A stretch of DNA of 49,349 nt from Deltaproteobacteria bacterium (GTDB lineage Bacteria > Desulfobacterota > BSN033 > UBA1163). The DNA lies in NCBI GenBank assembly GCA_018333535.1, contig JAGXTA010000069.1, positions 1 through 49,349 on the forward strand. Direction: 5' to 3'. How positions within the stretch are numbered: position 1 is the first letter of the stretch; each line of letters opens with the position of its first letter. A program made the translations under genes and the position numbers. Of this stretch, positions 32,658-41,236 are shown piece by piece. The notes under the pieces were generated by a model that was given only the letters and a program-made list of their open reading frames with translations, did no database searches and was not told where the DNA came from.

Positions 32658-33446
32658 TTATGATACCTGACTTACCTCAGCAGTGCTTCCCCGGCCTAAA
32701 TAAGCTTCGATCACCTTTGGATTCCCCTGAATCTCAGTCGGGGTACCCTCGGCAATCTTCTCACCGTAATCAAGAACGGTTACGGTTTCGGAGATGCCCA
32801 TCACGACCCTCATCTGATGCTCGATGAGGAGGATGGTAATCCCTAACTCATCACGGAGGTGCTGAATGAAGTCCATCATATCCTGCGTCTCTCTTGGATT
32901 CATCCCTGCCGTAGGTTCATCGAGAAGCAGGAGCTTGGGGCGGGACGCCAGCGCTCTGGCAATTTCGAGCCGGCGCTGATCTCCGTAAGGGAGATTTTTC
33001 GCTAAAAAATCTCCCTTTCCCGCAAGGTTGACAAATTTTAGCAGCCTCCTCGCCTCTTCAGCCGCCTCCTTCTCCTCTTTCCGTGTAGCAGGGGTGGACA
33101 TCACGATGCCGAAAAACCCAGCACGGAGGTGGCCATGGAGGCCGACAAGGATATTCTCCATTGCTGTTAGATTGGGGAAAAGGCGAATGTTCTGATAGGT
33201 TCGGGAAATTCCAAGACGGACGATTCGGTCCGGAAGGAGGCCCACCAGAGAATGGTCATTGAAAAGGATTTCCCCCTCTTCAGGCTTATAAAAACCTGTA
33301 ATGCAATTAAAGAAAGTTGTCTTGCCGGCGCCGTTGGGGCCGATGATACTATGGATGCTTTTTTCCCGAATGTCGATGTCGAGATCACCCACAGCCACCA
33401 GTCCGCCGAAGCGTTTTGTCACTTTTTTCGTAAACAGAAGGGCCAT
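32658..33446 (-). CDS. livG: Branched-chain amino acid ABC transporter ATPase LivG
   Basis: The 262-residue ATPase has Walker A GPNGAGKTTFFN, the LivG-type pattern YGDQRRLEIARALASRPKLL and Walker B LLLDEPTAGMNP. LivG is longer than LivF in the loop after Walker A, as here. No strong ribosome site is visible. It starts 12 nt after livM ends. Confidence 0.95.
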   Translation of the reverse strand: MALLFTKKVTKRFGGLVAVGDLDIDIREKSIHSIIGPNGAGKTTFFNCITGFYKPEEGEILFNDHSLVGLLPDRIVRLGISRTYQNIRLFPNLTAMENILVGLHGHLRAGFFGIVMSTPATRKEEKEAAEEARRLLKFVNLAGKGDFLAKNLPYGDQRRLEIARALASRPKLLLLDEPTAGMNPRETQDMMDFIQHLRDELGITILLIEHQMRVVMGISETVTVLDYGEKIAEGTPTEIQGNPKVIEAYLGRGSTAEVSQVS

Positions 33447-33458
33447 ATTATCTTTTGA

Positions 33459-35132
33459 TCAACCTGATTTCAATTCCAGAGATGACTTCGATTCTGCCTC
33501 TTTTTCTTCTTCTTCGTGAAACTCGCGGCGGTGCACTGCCTCCGGCCAGAGACCCTCGGGTCTGAGAAGCATCATAGCCACAAGAGCGGCTCCATAGACA
33601 AAGAGCCGATATTCTGCAAATTCACGCAGAAGTTCGGGAAGACCGACCAGGGCCGCGGCTCCCACGATGACACCAGGGATTGAACCCATCCCGCCCACAA
33701 TGATGACACAGACGATATTGATGGAGATCATGACATTGAAACTGTGTGGATAGACCGAGCTGAGTTTGGTGGCAAAGATGGCTCCGCTCAGAGCGGAGAA
33801 ACCGGCGCCTGTGGCAAAGGCAAGCAGTTTGGTGGCGACGAGATTGATGCCCATGGCCTGAGCCACATCCTCATCCTCGCGCATGGCCATCCAGGCTCGA
33901 CCCAGTCGGGAATCCCTCAGGCGAAGGGAGATAAAGATAACGAGGAGACAGCCTGCAAGAATAAGATAGTAAATCTGTTGAGGGCCGGCAAACTCAAAAC
34001 CCGCGATGGATGCTTTCGGAATCTTCCCGATGCCCTGTGCTCCGCCCAGCCATGGTCTGAGAAAGTCTGAGAGAACGAGAATGCGGATGATTTCGCCAAA
34101 ACCAAGGGTTGCAATGGCGAGGTAATCTCCACGCATCTTGAGAACAGGGGTACCCAATAGGACACCGGAAAAGACTCCCATGACGATCACAAAGGGCAGG
34201 GCTTCCCAGAAGGAGAGGCTAAAGAAACCGAGCTCAGGGGAGGTCAGTACGGCTGTGGTATAAGAACCGATGGCAAAAAAAGCCACATAACCGAGGTCGA
34301 GAAGACCGGCATATCCCACGACGATATTGAGTCCAAGGCCCAGGAGGACATAGAGGCCTACAATCGTAAAGACCTCGCTCAGGAAGAGCCCGAGAACCTG
34401 AGGAAGAATAAGAAGAATAAAGACCAGGATGAGGATGCCGGACATCTTTAAGATGCGTTGAGGAGCAGGAGGAAGCTGTCGAAAACCGGTTTGAATAACG
34501 CTTCCCTTCCTCGACCAGAAGAGGAGAAGGGCGGCGATCAGAACGAACAACCCGATCGCGCCCTGAATCGTCAGGCCATTGGCTGTAAAAAGCCATTCAT
34601 TGATGATTGCAAGAGGTCCCCAGAGGGAGAAGGTGGGACGGAGCAGATCCTGCAGGACACCCGCACCCACAACGCTTCCCAAAGAGATGAGCAATACCCG
34701 GCGGAGAAGTTTAGGCGAGAGAAAGAATAGACCTGCCAGTACACCACTCAGGGCTCCAGCACCAAGAAGCAGGAAAACGCCAATCTGTGTTCCTTGTTTA
34801 AAAGTGAGTAATTCGTAAAGGACAGGCATGGCATTGACGAAGACCTTACGGAGATCAATCAGACTCCCCACAATGACGAGAAGGGACACTAAGCCTCCCA
34901 CGATCAACCCTGAGAGGAAGCTGTTGGCAAGAACCCAAAGCGATCCTTTGCCGGGAGTCCGCTTGGCCGCGAGATAACCCATAAAAAGGGCAACAATAAT
35001 GAGGAGGGTATGGCCCATTGAAATGACATGGGCAATGATGTCACGCTGGCTGAAAGCCTCAACCATCCCGATGAGGGAGAGGAGAATTTCAACCACACCG
35101 CCAATCAATCCAATTTTAATGGCCTGTTTCAT
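33459..35132 (-). CDS. livM: Branched-chain amino acid permease LivM with long N-terminal membrane extension
   Basis: The 557-residue permease has a LivM core at about 235-530: YVLLGLGLNIVVGYAGLLDL, YLAIATLGFGEIIRILVL, GGMGSIPGVIVGAAALVGL. The first ~230 residues are an extra hydrophobic region with about 5-6 segments, absent from E. coli LivM (about 425 residues). The C-terminal tail is acidic (EEEEKEAESK). The extension looks continuous with the core, so a real fusion is more likely than a frame error. Confidence 0.9.
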   Translation of the reverse strand: MKQAIKIGLIGGVVEILLSLIGMVEAFSQRDIIAHVISMGHTLLIIVALFMGYLAAKRTPGKGSLWVLANSFLSGLIVGGLVSLLVIVGSLIDLRKVFVNAMPVLYELLTFKQGTQIGVFLLLGAGALSGVLAGLFFLSPKLLRRVLLISLGSVVGAGVLQDLLRPTFSLWGPLAIINEWLFTANGLTIQGAIGLFVLIAALLLFWSRKGSVIQTGFRQLPPAPQRILKMSGILILVFILLILPQVLGLFLSEVFTIVGLYVLLGLGLNIVVGYAGLLDLGYVAFFAIGSYTTAVLTSPELGFFSLSFWEALPFVIVMGVFSGVLLGTPVLKMRGDYLAIATLGFGEIIRILVLSDFLRPWLGGAQGIGKIPKASIAGFEFAGPQQIYYLILAGCLLVIFISLRLRDSRLGRAWMAMREDEDVAQAMGINLVATKLLAFATGAGFSALSGAIFATKLSSVYPHSFNVMISINIVCVIIVGGMGSIPGVIVGAAALVGLPELLREFAEYRLFVYGAALVAMMLLRPEGLWPEAVHRREFHEEEEKEAESKSSLELKSG

Positions 35133-35236
35133 TGTTTTTTAGTCTTATAGTCGGATATTTAAAAATGACGGTCTCATAAAAAGTCGTCTCAGCGGTGAAA
35201 ACCGTTATACTGCGTTTTTATCATTATTGGAGATTA

Positions 35237-35264
35237 CTGGATTCCGGCTTTCGCCGGAATGACG
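35237..35264. repeat. ATTCCGGC palindrome (copy 2)
   Basis: ACTGGATTCCGG-CTTTCG-CCGGAATGACG, in the opposite orientation to 429-456. It lies in the 164-bp livM-livH gap, with a vaguer inverted stretch (35177-35236) before it. Confidence 0.8.
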
Positions 35265-35296
35265 ATCGTTACACTAACTCTTTCACTATTTGACTA

Positions 35297-36358
35297 TTAT
35301 GCTTTCTTCACTACTAGGCGTTCTCCCAAAATACCAGTAGGCCGAAAGATCAGTACGAGTACAAGCATAATAAAAGCAATTGCATCTTTCAGTTGGTAAG
35401 GAGCGACAATGCCCAAACCATCGAGGAAGAGGCTCGGCCCCACAGACTCCACGAGGCCAAGAAAGATTCCGCCTAACATGGCCCCGGGGATGTTTCCGAT
35501 GCCACCCAATACAGCTGCAGTGAAGGCCTTAATCCCTGGAATGAAACCCATGAAGAAATGGACCTGCTTAAACATCAGGGCATAGAGGACGCCTGCGGCT
35601 CCCGCAGACATGCCTCCGATGACGAAGGTGGTGACGATCATTCTATCTATGTCAATTCCCATCAGGGAAGAGGTTTCTTTGTCTTCGGACACGGCACGAA
35701 TCGCTTTCCCCAAACGGGTTCGTTGTACAAACGTGTAGAGAGCGGCCATCAGGATGGCGGCCGCCACAATGACCACAGCCTGAAACTTCAGGATGCGAAA
35801 TTCTCCGAGAGCCCACTCCCCTTCTAGAATCTTCACCACTGGATAGGCCTGGAAGCCTGAGCCGTAAAATCCACGGAAGGTGTACTGGAGAAAAAAGGAA
35901 GCTCCTATCGCGGTGATCAGGGGGATGAGACGGGGTGCGGTCCGGAGTGGGCGATAAGCAATCCGTTCCAGGAGAACAGCTATCAGCGTCGAAGTGGCCA
36001 TGGAGACGAGAAAAATCATGATGAGGCTGAAGATGGGATATTGATCGAGAAAACCGGACGAATAAAAGGCGGCCGCAACGTAATAGGCTGTATATGGGCC
36101 GCTCATAAAGACTTCGCTATGGGCGAAGTTAATCATCCTTAAAATTCCGTAGACCATGGTGTAGCCCATGGCGATTAAGGCATAGATGCTTCCCTGAGCC
36201 AGGCCGAAGATGATGAAGTCGAACCAGTGGTAGACAGTGTATGTTTTTGCAGTTAGGGTGGCAGTGGAACCCCAAAAGATCAAGAGCAATATGGCCCCTC
36301 CGATGAACCACATGACCACATCGGTGGGAGTAATTCTTTCTATCCAGCGTTTCAGCAT
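35297..36358 (-). CDS. livH: Branched-chain amino acid permease LivH
   Basis: The 353-residue permease has the LivH motifs GLAQGSIYALIAMGYTMVYG, LRMINFAHSEVFMSG and AFTAAVLGGIGNIPGAMLGG. It forms the membrane channel with LivM. I chose ATG 36356-36358 (MLKRWIERITPTD). An in-frame ATG nine codons upstream lies in the 3' arm of the hairpin 36378-36416 and would be masked. Confidence 0.93.
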   Translation of the reverse strand: MLKRWIERITPTDVVMWFIGGAILLLIFWGSTATLTAKTYTVYHWFDFIIFGLAQGSIYALIAMGYTMVYGILRMINFAHSEVFMSGPYTAYYVAAAFYSSGFLDQYPIFSLIMIFLVSMATSTLIAVLLERIAYRPLRTAPRLIPLITAIGASFFLQYTFRGFYGSGFQAYPVVKILEGEWALGEFRILKFQAVVIVAAAILMAALYTFVQRTRLGKAIRAVSEDKETSSLMGIDIDRMIVTTFVIGGMSAGAAGVLYALMFKQVHFFMGFIPGIKAFTAAVLGGIGNIPGAMLGGIFLGLVESVGPSLFLDGLGIVAPYQLKDAIAFIMLVLVLIFRPTGILGERLVVKKA

Positions 36359-36377
36359 AAAAATCTTGTTCTTCTCT

Positions 36378-36416
36378 CCCCACATCCTCCCCCCGCAAAG
36401 AGGGGAGGACGTGGGG
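36378..36416 (-). other. Strong hairpin between livK and livH
   Basis: On the minus strand, CCCCACGTCCTCCCC pairs with GGGGAGGATGTGGGG (15 bp, one G-U) around a 7-9-nt loop. No T-run follows, so it is not a standard terminator. It may protect the livK end of the mRNA or limit downstream expression. Confidence 0.75.
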
Positions 36417-36454
36417 GATGAGGGTATTTTTACAACTGTCTGCTTTTAAATCAA

Positions 36455-37726
36455 TTACTTTTTCTTAGCTGGTGCCGCAACTGCGGGCGACCAGATGGGT
36501 TTATCCGGAATGACCTGCTTCTTCACATTTTCGGCTGTCATTTGATAGATGGCGATCATCGGGTCCGCACAGTCTCCGGTCTCACCACAGGTGAGGTTTC
36601 CGGTCAACCCCTTGAGGTTTTTGGTTGCGTAAAGGGCATCCCTTAATGCCTTTCGGCCGATGTGGAGTGTGCCATCTGGAGCTACCTTACCGACTTTCTC
36701 GATGGCGGCAAAGACGATCATCGCCGCATCATAGCCATGGGCATGGAAAGGCGCAATCGGTTTTTCACCATACTTCTTCTGGTGTTTTTCGAGGAAGGTC
36801 TTGTAGCCGGCGCCGAAAGCGGAGAAGTCAGGACTGGAGTGGTACATTCCAACCGCTGTATCCCCTGCGGCCTTGATGAAGTCAGGCGAAAAAGTTCCAT
36901 CTGCGCTCATCAGTTTTGTTTTTTCAAGGCCTTTTACTTCCTTGGCCTGGCGGGTAACATGGCCACCTGCGGCAATGAAGATTGGGTAGTAGATGATTTC
37001 AGGTTTGCCAGTTGCAATCTTTGTCAGAACGGGTCGCATATCCGTATCTGTCGGGGCCACTGCTTCCTGTGCCGTAACCGTTCCGCCAAGTTTTTTGAAG
37101 GTTTCGGCAAAGACAGCCTGTAATTGTTCGGCATAGGGGCTTCCATCGTGGATGGTTGCAGCTTTTTTAACCTTCAATTGTTTGAAGGCATACTCCGCAG
37201 CCACGGCTCCCTGGACCTTATCATTGTGGGCAGTCCTGAGATAACCGTCATATTCCGGGCCGCGCTTCGGGTCTGTCAGAAATGGCGCAGTATTTGAAGG
37301 CGATACTGTGGCAATGCCAGCCTTCCAGAGAATGGGGGCGCCGGGTTTGGCCTCGCTTGAGCAGTTGGATCCGATGGCAGCCACGATCGTTGGGTCAGCC
37401 GCCAGTTTGGTTGCGGCGGCCTGGCCACCCTCGGCGTTGCAGCCTGTGTCCTGGACAGACAACTTGACGGCGAAGCCGAGAATCTTTCCGCCTTTGTCTT
37501 CAATAGCAAGTTCAACACCCCGTTTGGTGTCGGTTCCCAAAGAAGCATCCGGACCTGCGACAACCATCCAGCAGGCGAGGTGGATGGGATCGCCTTTCTT
37601 GATTTTTACTACACCGATCTTGTCTTCGTATTTAAACGCTTCTTTTTTCGTCTGCGCCGGCACGGAGACCGCGACCAAGCAGAGCGCTACCGCACATACA
37701 ACTGATAGAATAAAAATCCTCTTCAT
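36455..37726 (-). CDS. livK: Branched-chain amino acid binding protein LivK-type
   Basis: The 423-residue secreted protein has a signal peptide (MKRIFILSVVCAVALCLVAV, cleavage after about residue 24) and a periplasmic-binding fold: GPDASLGTDTKRGVELAIED, AAIGSNCSSEAKPG, NDKVQGAVAAEYAF. It has extra Cys residues (C123 region and CGETGDCADP near the end) that may form disulfides. It delivers Leu/Ile/Val or related amino acids to LivHM. AAGGAGG precedes the ATG. It is the first gene of the liv operon. Confidence 0.93.
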   Translation of the reverse strand: MKRIFILSVVCAVALCLVAVSVPAQTKKEAFKYEDKIGVVKIKKGDPIHLACWMVVAGPDASLGTDTKRGVELAIEDKGGKILGFAVKLSVQDTGCNAEGGQAAATKLAADPTIVAAIGSNCSSEAKPGAPILWKAGIATVSPSNTAPFLTDPKRGPEYDGYLRTAHNDKVQGAVAAEYAFKQLKVKKAATIHDGSPYAEQLQAVFAETFKKLGGTVTAQEAVAPTDTDMRPVLTKIATGKPEIIYYPIFIAAGGHVTRQAKEVKGLEKTKLMSADGTFSPDFIKAAGDTAVGMYHSSPDFSAFGAGYKTFLEKHQKKYGEKPIAPFHAHGYDAAMIVFAAIEKVGKVAPDGTLHIGRKALRDALYATKNLKGLTGNLTCGETGDCADPMIAIYQMTAENVKKQVIPDKPIWSPAVAAPAKKK

Positions 37727-37746
37727 AGAACCCTCCTTTTTAATTT

Positions 37747-37794
37747 TTAAAGATTGTCAAAATTGGTGTGAGATTGTGACCGGTGCCTATCCAT
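37747..37794 (-). CDS. Possible 15-residue leader peptide upstream of livK
   Basis: The transcript leader has GGAGGTG and then a short frame (ATG 37794 to TAA 37747; MDRHRSQSHTNFDNL). A GTG four codons earlier, right after the ribosome site, is in frame. No Leu/Ile/Val run is present, so it is not a classic attenuator peptide. Confidence 0.3.
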   Translation of the reverse strand: MDRHRSQSHTNFDNL

Positions 37795-37891
37795 AATCAG
37801 GCGCACCACCTCCTTTTTTTGAGATTCAAATCGGGTTGAAAAGATCGCCAAAAACCTCATCCTCTACGACTTTTCTGCGCTGCGAAGAGTA

Positions 37892-37921
37892 ATCTTATGA
37901 TGAGATCAACCTATTTGTCAA
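37892..37921 (-). promoter_or_regulatory. Sigma-70-type promoter of the liv operon
   Basis: A perfect TTGACA (37916-37921), an 18-nt spacer and TAAGAT (37892-37897) on the minus strand. It is about 165 nt before livK and leaves a long leader. Confidence 0.6.
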
Positions 37922-38082
37922 GCATTAAATAGGCTTTTTCCATCATGCTTCCGGACCCGCAAGGGTCGGAAGGATTGGAGAGGCTTTTGGGAGGACCCTC
38001 TTATATTAACCCGCGTTAAAATGGGGGGCGATTTTTAAAGGCGGGACAAGGATAATGAAATCGTAAAAAGTCGTCACTCCGG

Positions 38083-38171
38083 TCCTGCGGCGGGAACCGG
38101 AGTCCAGAGTATTATAACCCATTGGAAAGACTGGATTCCGGCTGGAGTTTATCCCGATGAAAATCGGGGCC
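38083..38171. repeat. ATTCCGGC/CCGGAAT composite palindrome (copy 3)
   Basis: Two inverted halves (GTCACTCCGGTCCTGCGG, CCGGAGTCCAGAG; and ACTGGATTCCGGCTGGAG, GGGGCCGGAATGACG). It fills the middle of the 509-bp gap between mltD and livK. The rest of that gap holds the livK leader and promoter, and I see no other gene. Confidence 0.75.
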
Positions 38172-38235
38172 GGAATGACGAAAATGGGACACAAGGGACC
38201 TTTTGCGCGATCATCAAGGATGGATTCTGAAACGC

Positions 38236-39939
38236 TTAAGATTTTGGGCTTCCGACTTTCAGTTTCAATCTGTCAGAGGGATAGATTCGATCTTTGCCGT
38301 CAAGATTGTTCCAATTTTTGATCTCTGCTATACTTACATTATATTTACTCGCAATACTCCAGAGGGAATCCCCTGTCTTCACCACATAGAGAATCTCTTT
38401 CTTTCCTTCTTTGACGTGTAAGGCTTCAGAAGGGTTATTTTCTTCCACTACTCGAATCTTCAATTGGTCTCCCGGCATGAGTTTTTTCTCAGGATGGAGG
38501 TTATTCCAGGCGCTGAGGGCGCCGATATTGACCCCCATCTCATTGGCAATGCTCCACAATGAATCTCCCTTTTTGATGATATAGGTGATCTCCTCTGAAC
38601 CGGAAGGCCTGCCTTTTTCAACGGATGGTTTCAATGCCAGCGGACCGGGTTTCATCTCCCTTTCTTTCGGGAGAGGGATAAGGAGGTTTGTGCCGACCGA
38701 TAAGCGGCTTCTCTTTTCCAGACGATTCATCTCCAGGATTGGCTCCAATTCAACCCTGTAAAGACGAGCGATTTGCTGGAGCGTATCTCCTTTTTTCACG
38801 ATATGAGTTTTGAATGAAGACTTTCCTCCTGGGCGGAGTGATTCAAAATTCTTCAGGAAGAGATCGCTCTTCCCAAAAGGAATTTTAATCTCGTAATCCG
38901 GAGCATCGGGGGGTGTGCACCATCTCCGCAATTCGGGGTTCAGTTCTTTCAACTCCTCAACCGTGATCTCACTGGCTTTTGCAATGAGCCGGAGATCCAG
39001 GGCAGGGGGAACCACAACCTTATCATATTGGAGGGGTTCCTGGTACTCGATGCCGATGAATCCATATTTTTCGGGGTCTTTGGCGAGGAGGGCGGCGGCG
39101 ATCATCTGGGGGACATAATGTTTCGTCTCCTGCTTGAGGTACCGATATTTGGTCAATTCCCAAAAATCCTCTGTTCTATACCGTTTCATCCCAATGGCGA
39201 TCTTGTTCTCTCCGGCGTTATAACCGGCGGCGGCAAGATACCAGCATTCGAACATATCATAAAGATCCTTCAAATATCGGGCGGCGGCGATTGTTGATTT
39301 CTCGGGGTCTCTCCTCTCGTCCACCCACCAGTTTGACTTCAGGCCATACCTTTTCCCGGTCAGGTAGATGAACTGCCAGGGCCCCATGGCTTTGCTCCTC
39401 GAGTAGGCATAGGGATTAAACCCGCTCTCGATCATTGCAAGATAGACCAGGTCTTCGGGAAGCCCCTTCTCTTTCAAAACAACCCTCATAAAGGGAATAT
39501 ATTTTTCGGACCGGGCGAGCCAGTTAGAAAAGCTTTTTCTGCCCGTGGTTTGAAAATAATTAAGAAAGTGTTCGACCTTTTCATTGATGACGATGGGGAT
39601 ATCGAACCCATTCTTCTTCCCGTTCGAGTCTCCGGAAAGAATTTCGAGGTTGAAATCGTCACTCGATTCATCACTGATGGGGATATGGAGGCTTCTCAGG
39701 GCCACCTGATTTTCCGGAGTTGAAACAAGAGAAACAGGAGAGGGGGCGGGATCATCCTTGCGGGGTGCAACGGATTGGTCGGGAAAGAGTTCTTCCAACT
39801 CGGACTGGGTGAAGAGGGAAGGCTCGCCCGCTTCCTTTGGCAGGACATTAGCATGGTTTTTGGCAGAGAGGGAATGGATGCCGGGCATACATGCAGAGGA
39901 AAGTAACAAAATCATCCCCGCACAAAGGGTTCTGTGCAT
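38236..39939 (-). CDS. mltD: MltD-like lytic transglycosylase with LysM repeats
   Basis: The 567-residue lipoprotein has a signal with a Cys at about residue 17 (LLLSSAC). The SLT/GH23 domain has the catalytic Glu in MIESGFNPYAYSRSKAMGPW. At least three LysM modules follow (IVKKGDTLQQIARLY, YIIKKGDSLWSIANEMGV, YVVKTGDSLWSIASKYNV). It cleaves peptidoglycan glycan strands while LysM binds them. I chose ATG 39937-39939, with GGGGAGG about 10 nt upstream, over an in-frame ATG 20 codons earlier. No operon partner adjoins. Confidence 0.93.
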   Translation of the reverse strand: MHRTLCAGMILLLSSACMPGIHSLSAKNHANVLPKEAGEPSLFTQSELEELFPDQSVAPRKDDPAPSPVSLVSTPENQVALRSLHIPISDESSDDFNLEILSGDSNGKKNGFDIPIVINEKVEHFLNYFQTTGRKSFSNWLARSEKYIPFMRVVLKEKGLPEDLVYLAMIESGFNPYAYSRSKAMGPWQFIYLTGKRYGLKSNWWVDERRDPEKSTIAAARYLKDLYDMFECWYLAAAGYNAGENKIAIGMKRYRTEDFWELTKYRYLKQETKHYVPQMIAAALLAKDPEKYGFIGIEYQEPLQYDKVVVPPALDLRLIAKASEITVEELKELNPELRRWCTPPDAPDYEIKIPFGKSDLFLKNFESLRPGGKSSFKTHIVKKGDTLQQIARLYRVELEPILEMNRLEKRSRLSVGTNLLIPLPKEREMKPGPLALKPSVEKGRPSGSEEITYIIKKGDSLWSIANEMGVNIGALSAWNNLHPEKKLMPGDQLKIRVVEENNPSEALHVKEGKKEILYVVKTGDSLWSIASKYNVSIAEIKNWNNLDGKDRIYPSDRLKLKVGSPKS

Positions 39940-40045
39940 GATAGCAATTCCTCCCCAACGACTGAGAAAATGTTTAAGACGCCCATAAAAAGTTTCCACA
40001 AAAATGGCACATCCCTTTCAATCTTGTCAAGTTAATAATTTTAGA

Positions 40046-40133
40046 GAGCCCTGAAAAAACCTCTTTCCGCTCTCTTGATTACATAGATTTTAAAAAATGA
40101 TTACAGAGATTTCTGGACTTTTTCAGAAATCTT
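40046..40133. mobile_element. 88-bp MITE-like element (copy 2)
   Basis: Opposite orientation to 25469-25555. Starts AGAGCCCTGAAAAAACC and ends GACTTTTTCAGAAATCT. A clean flanking duplication is not visible. It sits in the gap between the rhodanese and mltD genes (39940-40269), in which nothing else is recognised. Confidence 0.78.
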
Positions 40134-40269
40134 GATCCAATTTTGTAAGGGATGTTCAAATTTGTTTCAGACTTCGCCCTTCCATTTATATATTTTTGTA
40201 GTCATTTCGCCTGAATTTATCCGGTGACTCCAATATTTAGCAAGTTTTGTGCCAGAGGCAGGGGAAACC

Positions 40270-41235
40270 TTATGGATCGGGTCCGGTTTTGACAGGCAGG
40301 CTTTGATCAGCAGACCACTCGACCCAGGAACCCCTGTAGAGGCGGACATTGGGATAACCGAGGACGTATTTCAGCGTGAAGTAGAGATGGCTGGCTTCCC
40401 TTCCGGTGCGACAATGAACGATCACTTCTTTATCCCTCGTGATTCCCGATTCTGCGAAGAGTTTCTCCAAAACCTCTCTCTTCTTCCAGACCATGACCTC
40501 ATCCCCTTCGAGGGTTGTCTCCCAGAACACATTCCTCGCTCCGGGGATGTGGCCCCTGCGGATCTCTTCACCCTCTTCGCCGCTATACTGACCGGGAGGC
40601 CGGGCGTCGACGATCACGGCCCCTTTTGTTGAGAGGCGATCCCGAACCCATTTTTTTTCCGCCAGGCTTTCGGGCTTCACTTTGGCAAAGAACTTTTTGG
40701 GTTGGAGGGCAGGGTAGGCCTGGGTGACGGGTTGCTTTTCTGCCACCCATTTGTCCCATCCTCCATTGACGACCCCAACCTTTTTATGGCCCAGATGGTC
40801 GAGAGCCCATGCGAGAAAGGTGGCATTGGGATTCGACTTTTCAGAATAGATGATGACCCACATCGGATTGGAAACACTTAAATAATCTCCGACCAATTTC
40901 TCGAGAAAGATTCGGTCGGGGCCCTGGGCAGGAATGCCGTTTCTCGGGACGCGGAGGGTTTCGAAATGGAGGTAGACCGCATTCGGAATATGCCCCTTAA
41001 GATAATCGAGAAAAGAGCTTCGCATATCGACGATGCGAACGGAGGGATGATTCACGAAAGGAGCCAACTCCGCTGTCTCGATGAGCCTTGGGAAGTTTAT
41101 GGTTTTAAAAGGAGGGGTTTGAGCATCGAGGAAAGCCGGGAGAAAGAGAAGTAAGAAGAGGATAAATCCCTTTAGAAGATGGAATGTTCGCTTCCCTGTG
41201 TTACCACTTTCCACTCTCCACCTTCCACGTTCCAT
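40270..41235 (-). CDS. Two-domain rhodanese-like sulfurtransferase, exported
   Basis: The 321-residue protein has an N-terminal hydrophobic signal (about 20-37, LLKGFILFLLLFLPAFLDA). It has two rhodanese domains. The first lacks the catalytic Cys (IIYSEKSN). The second has the active loop HCRTGREASHLYFTLKYVLG. It is probably a periplasmic thiosulfate or 3-mercaptopyruvate sulfurtransferase. The start ATG 41233-41235 has GGAGG 10 nt upstream. It begins 1 nt after glgA ends. The N-terminal MERGRWRVESG is encoded by serial GTGGAA-type words. Confidence 0.88.
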   Translation of the reverse strand: MERGRWRVESGNTGKRTFHLLKGFILFLLLFLPAFLDAQTPPFKTINFPRLIETAELAPFVNHPSVRIVDMRSSFLDYLKGHIPNAVYLHFETLRVPRNGIPAQGPDRIFLEKLVGDYLSVSNPMWVIIYSEKSNPNATFLAWALDHLGHKKVGVVNGGWDKWVAEKQPVTQAYPALQPKKFFAKVKPESLAEKKWVRDRLSTKGAVIVDARPPGQYSGEEGEEIRRGHIPGARNVFWETTLEGDEVMVWKKREVLEKLFAESGITRDKEVIVHCRTGREASHLYFTLKYVLGYPNVRLYRGSWVEWSADQSLPVKTGPDP

Positions 41236-41236
41236 G

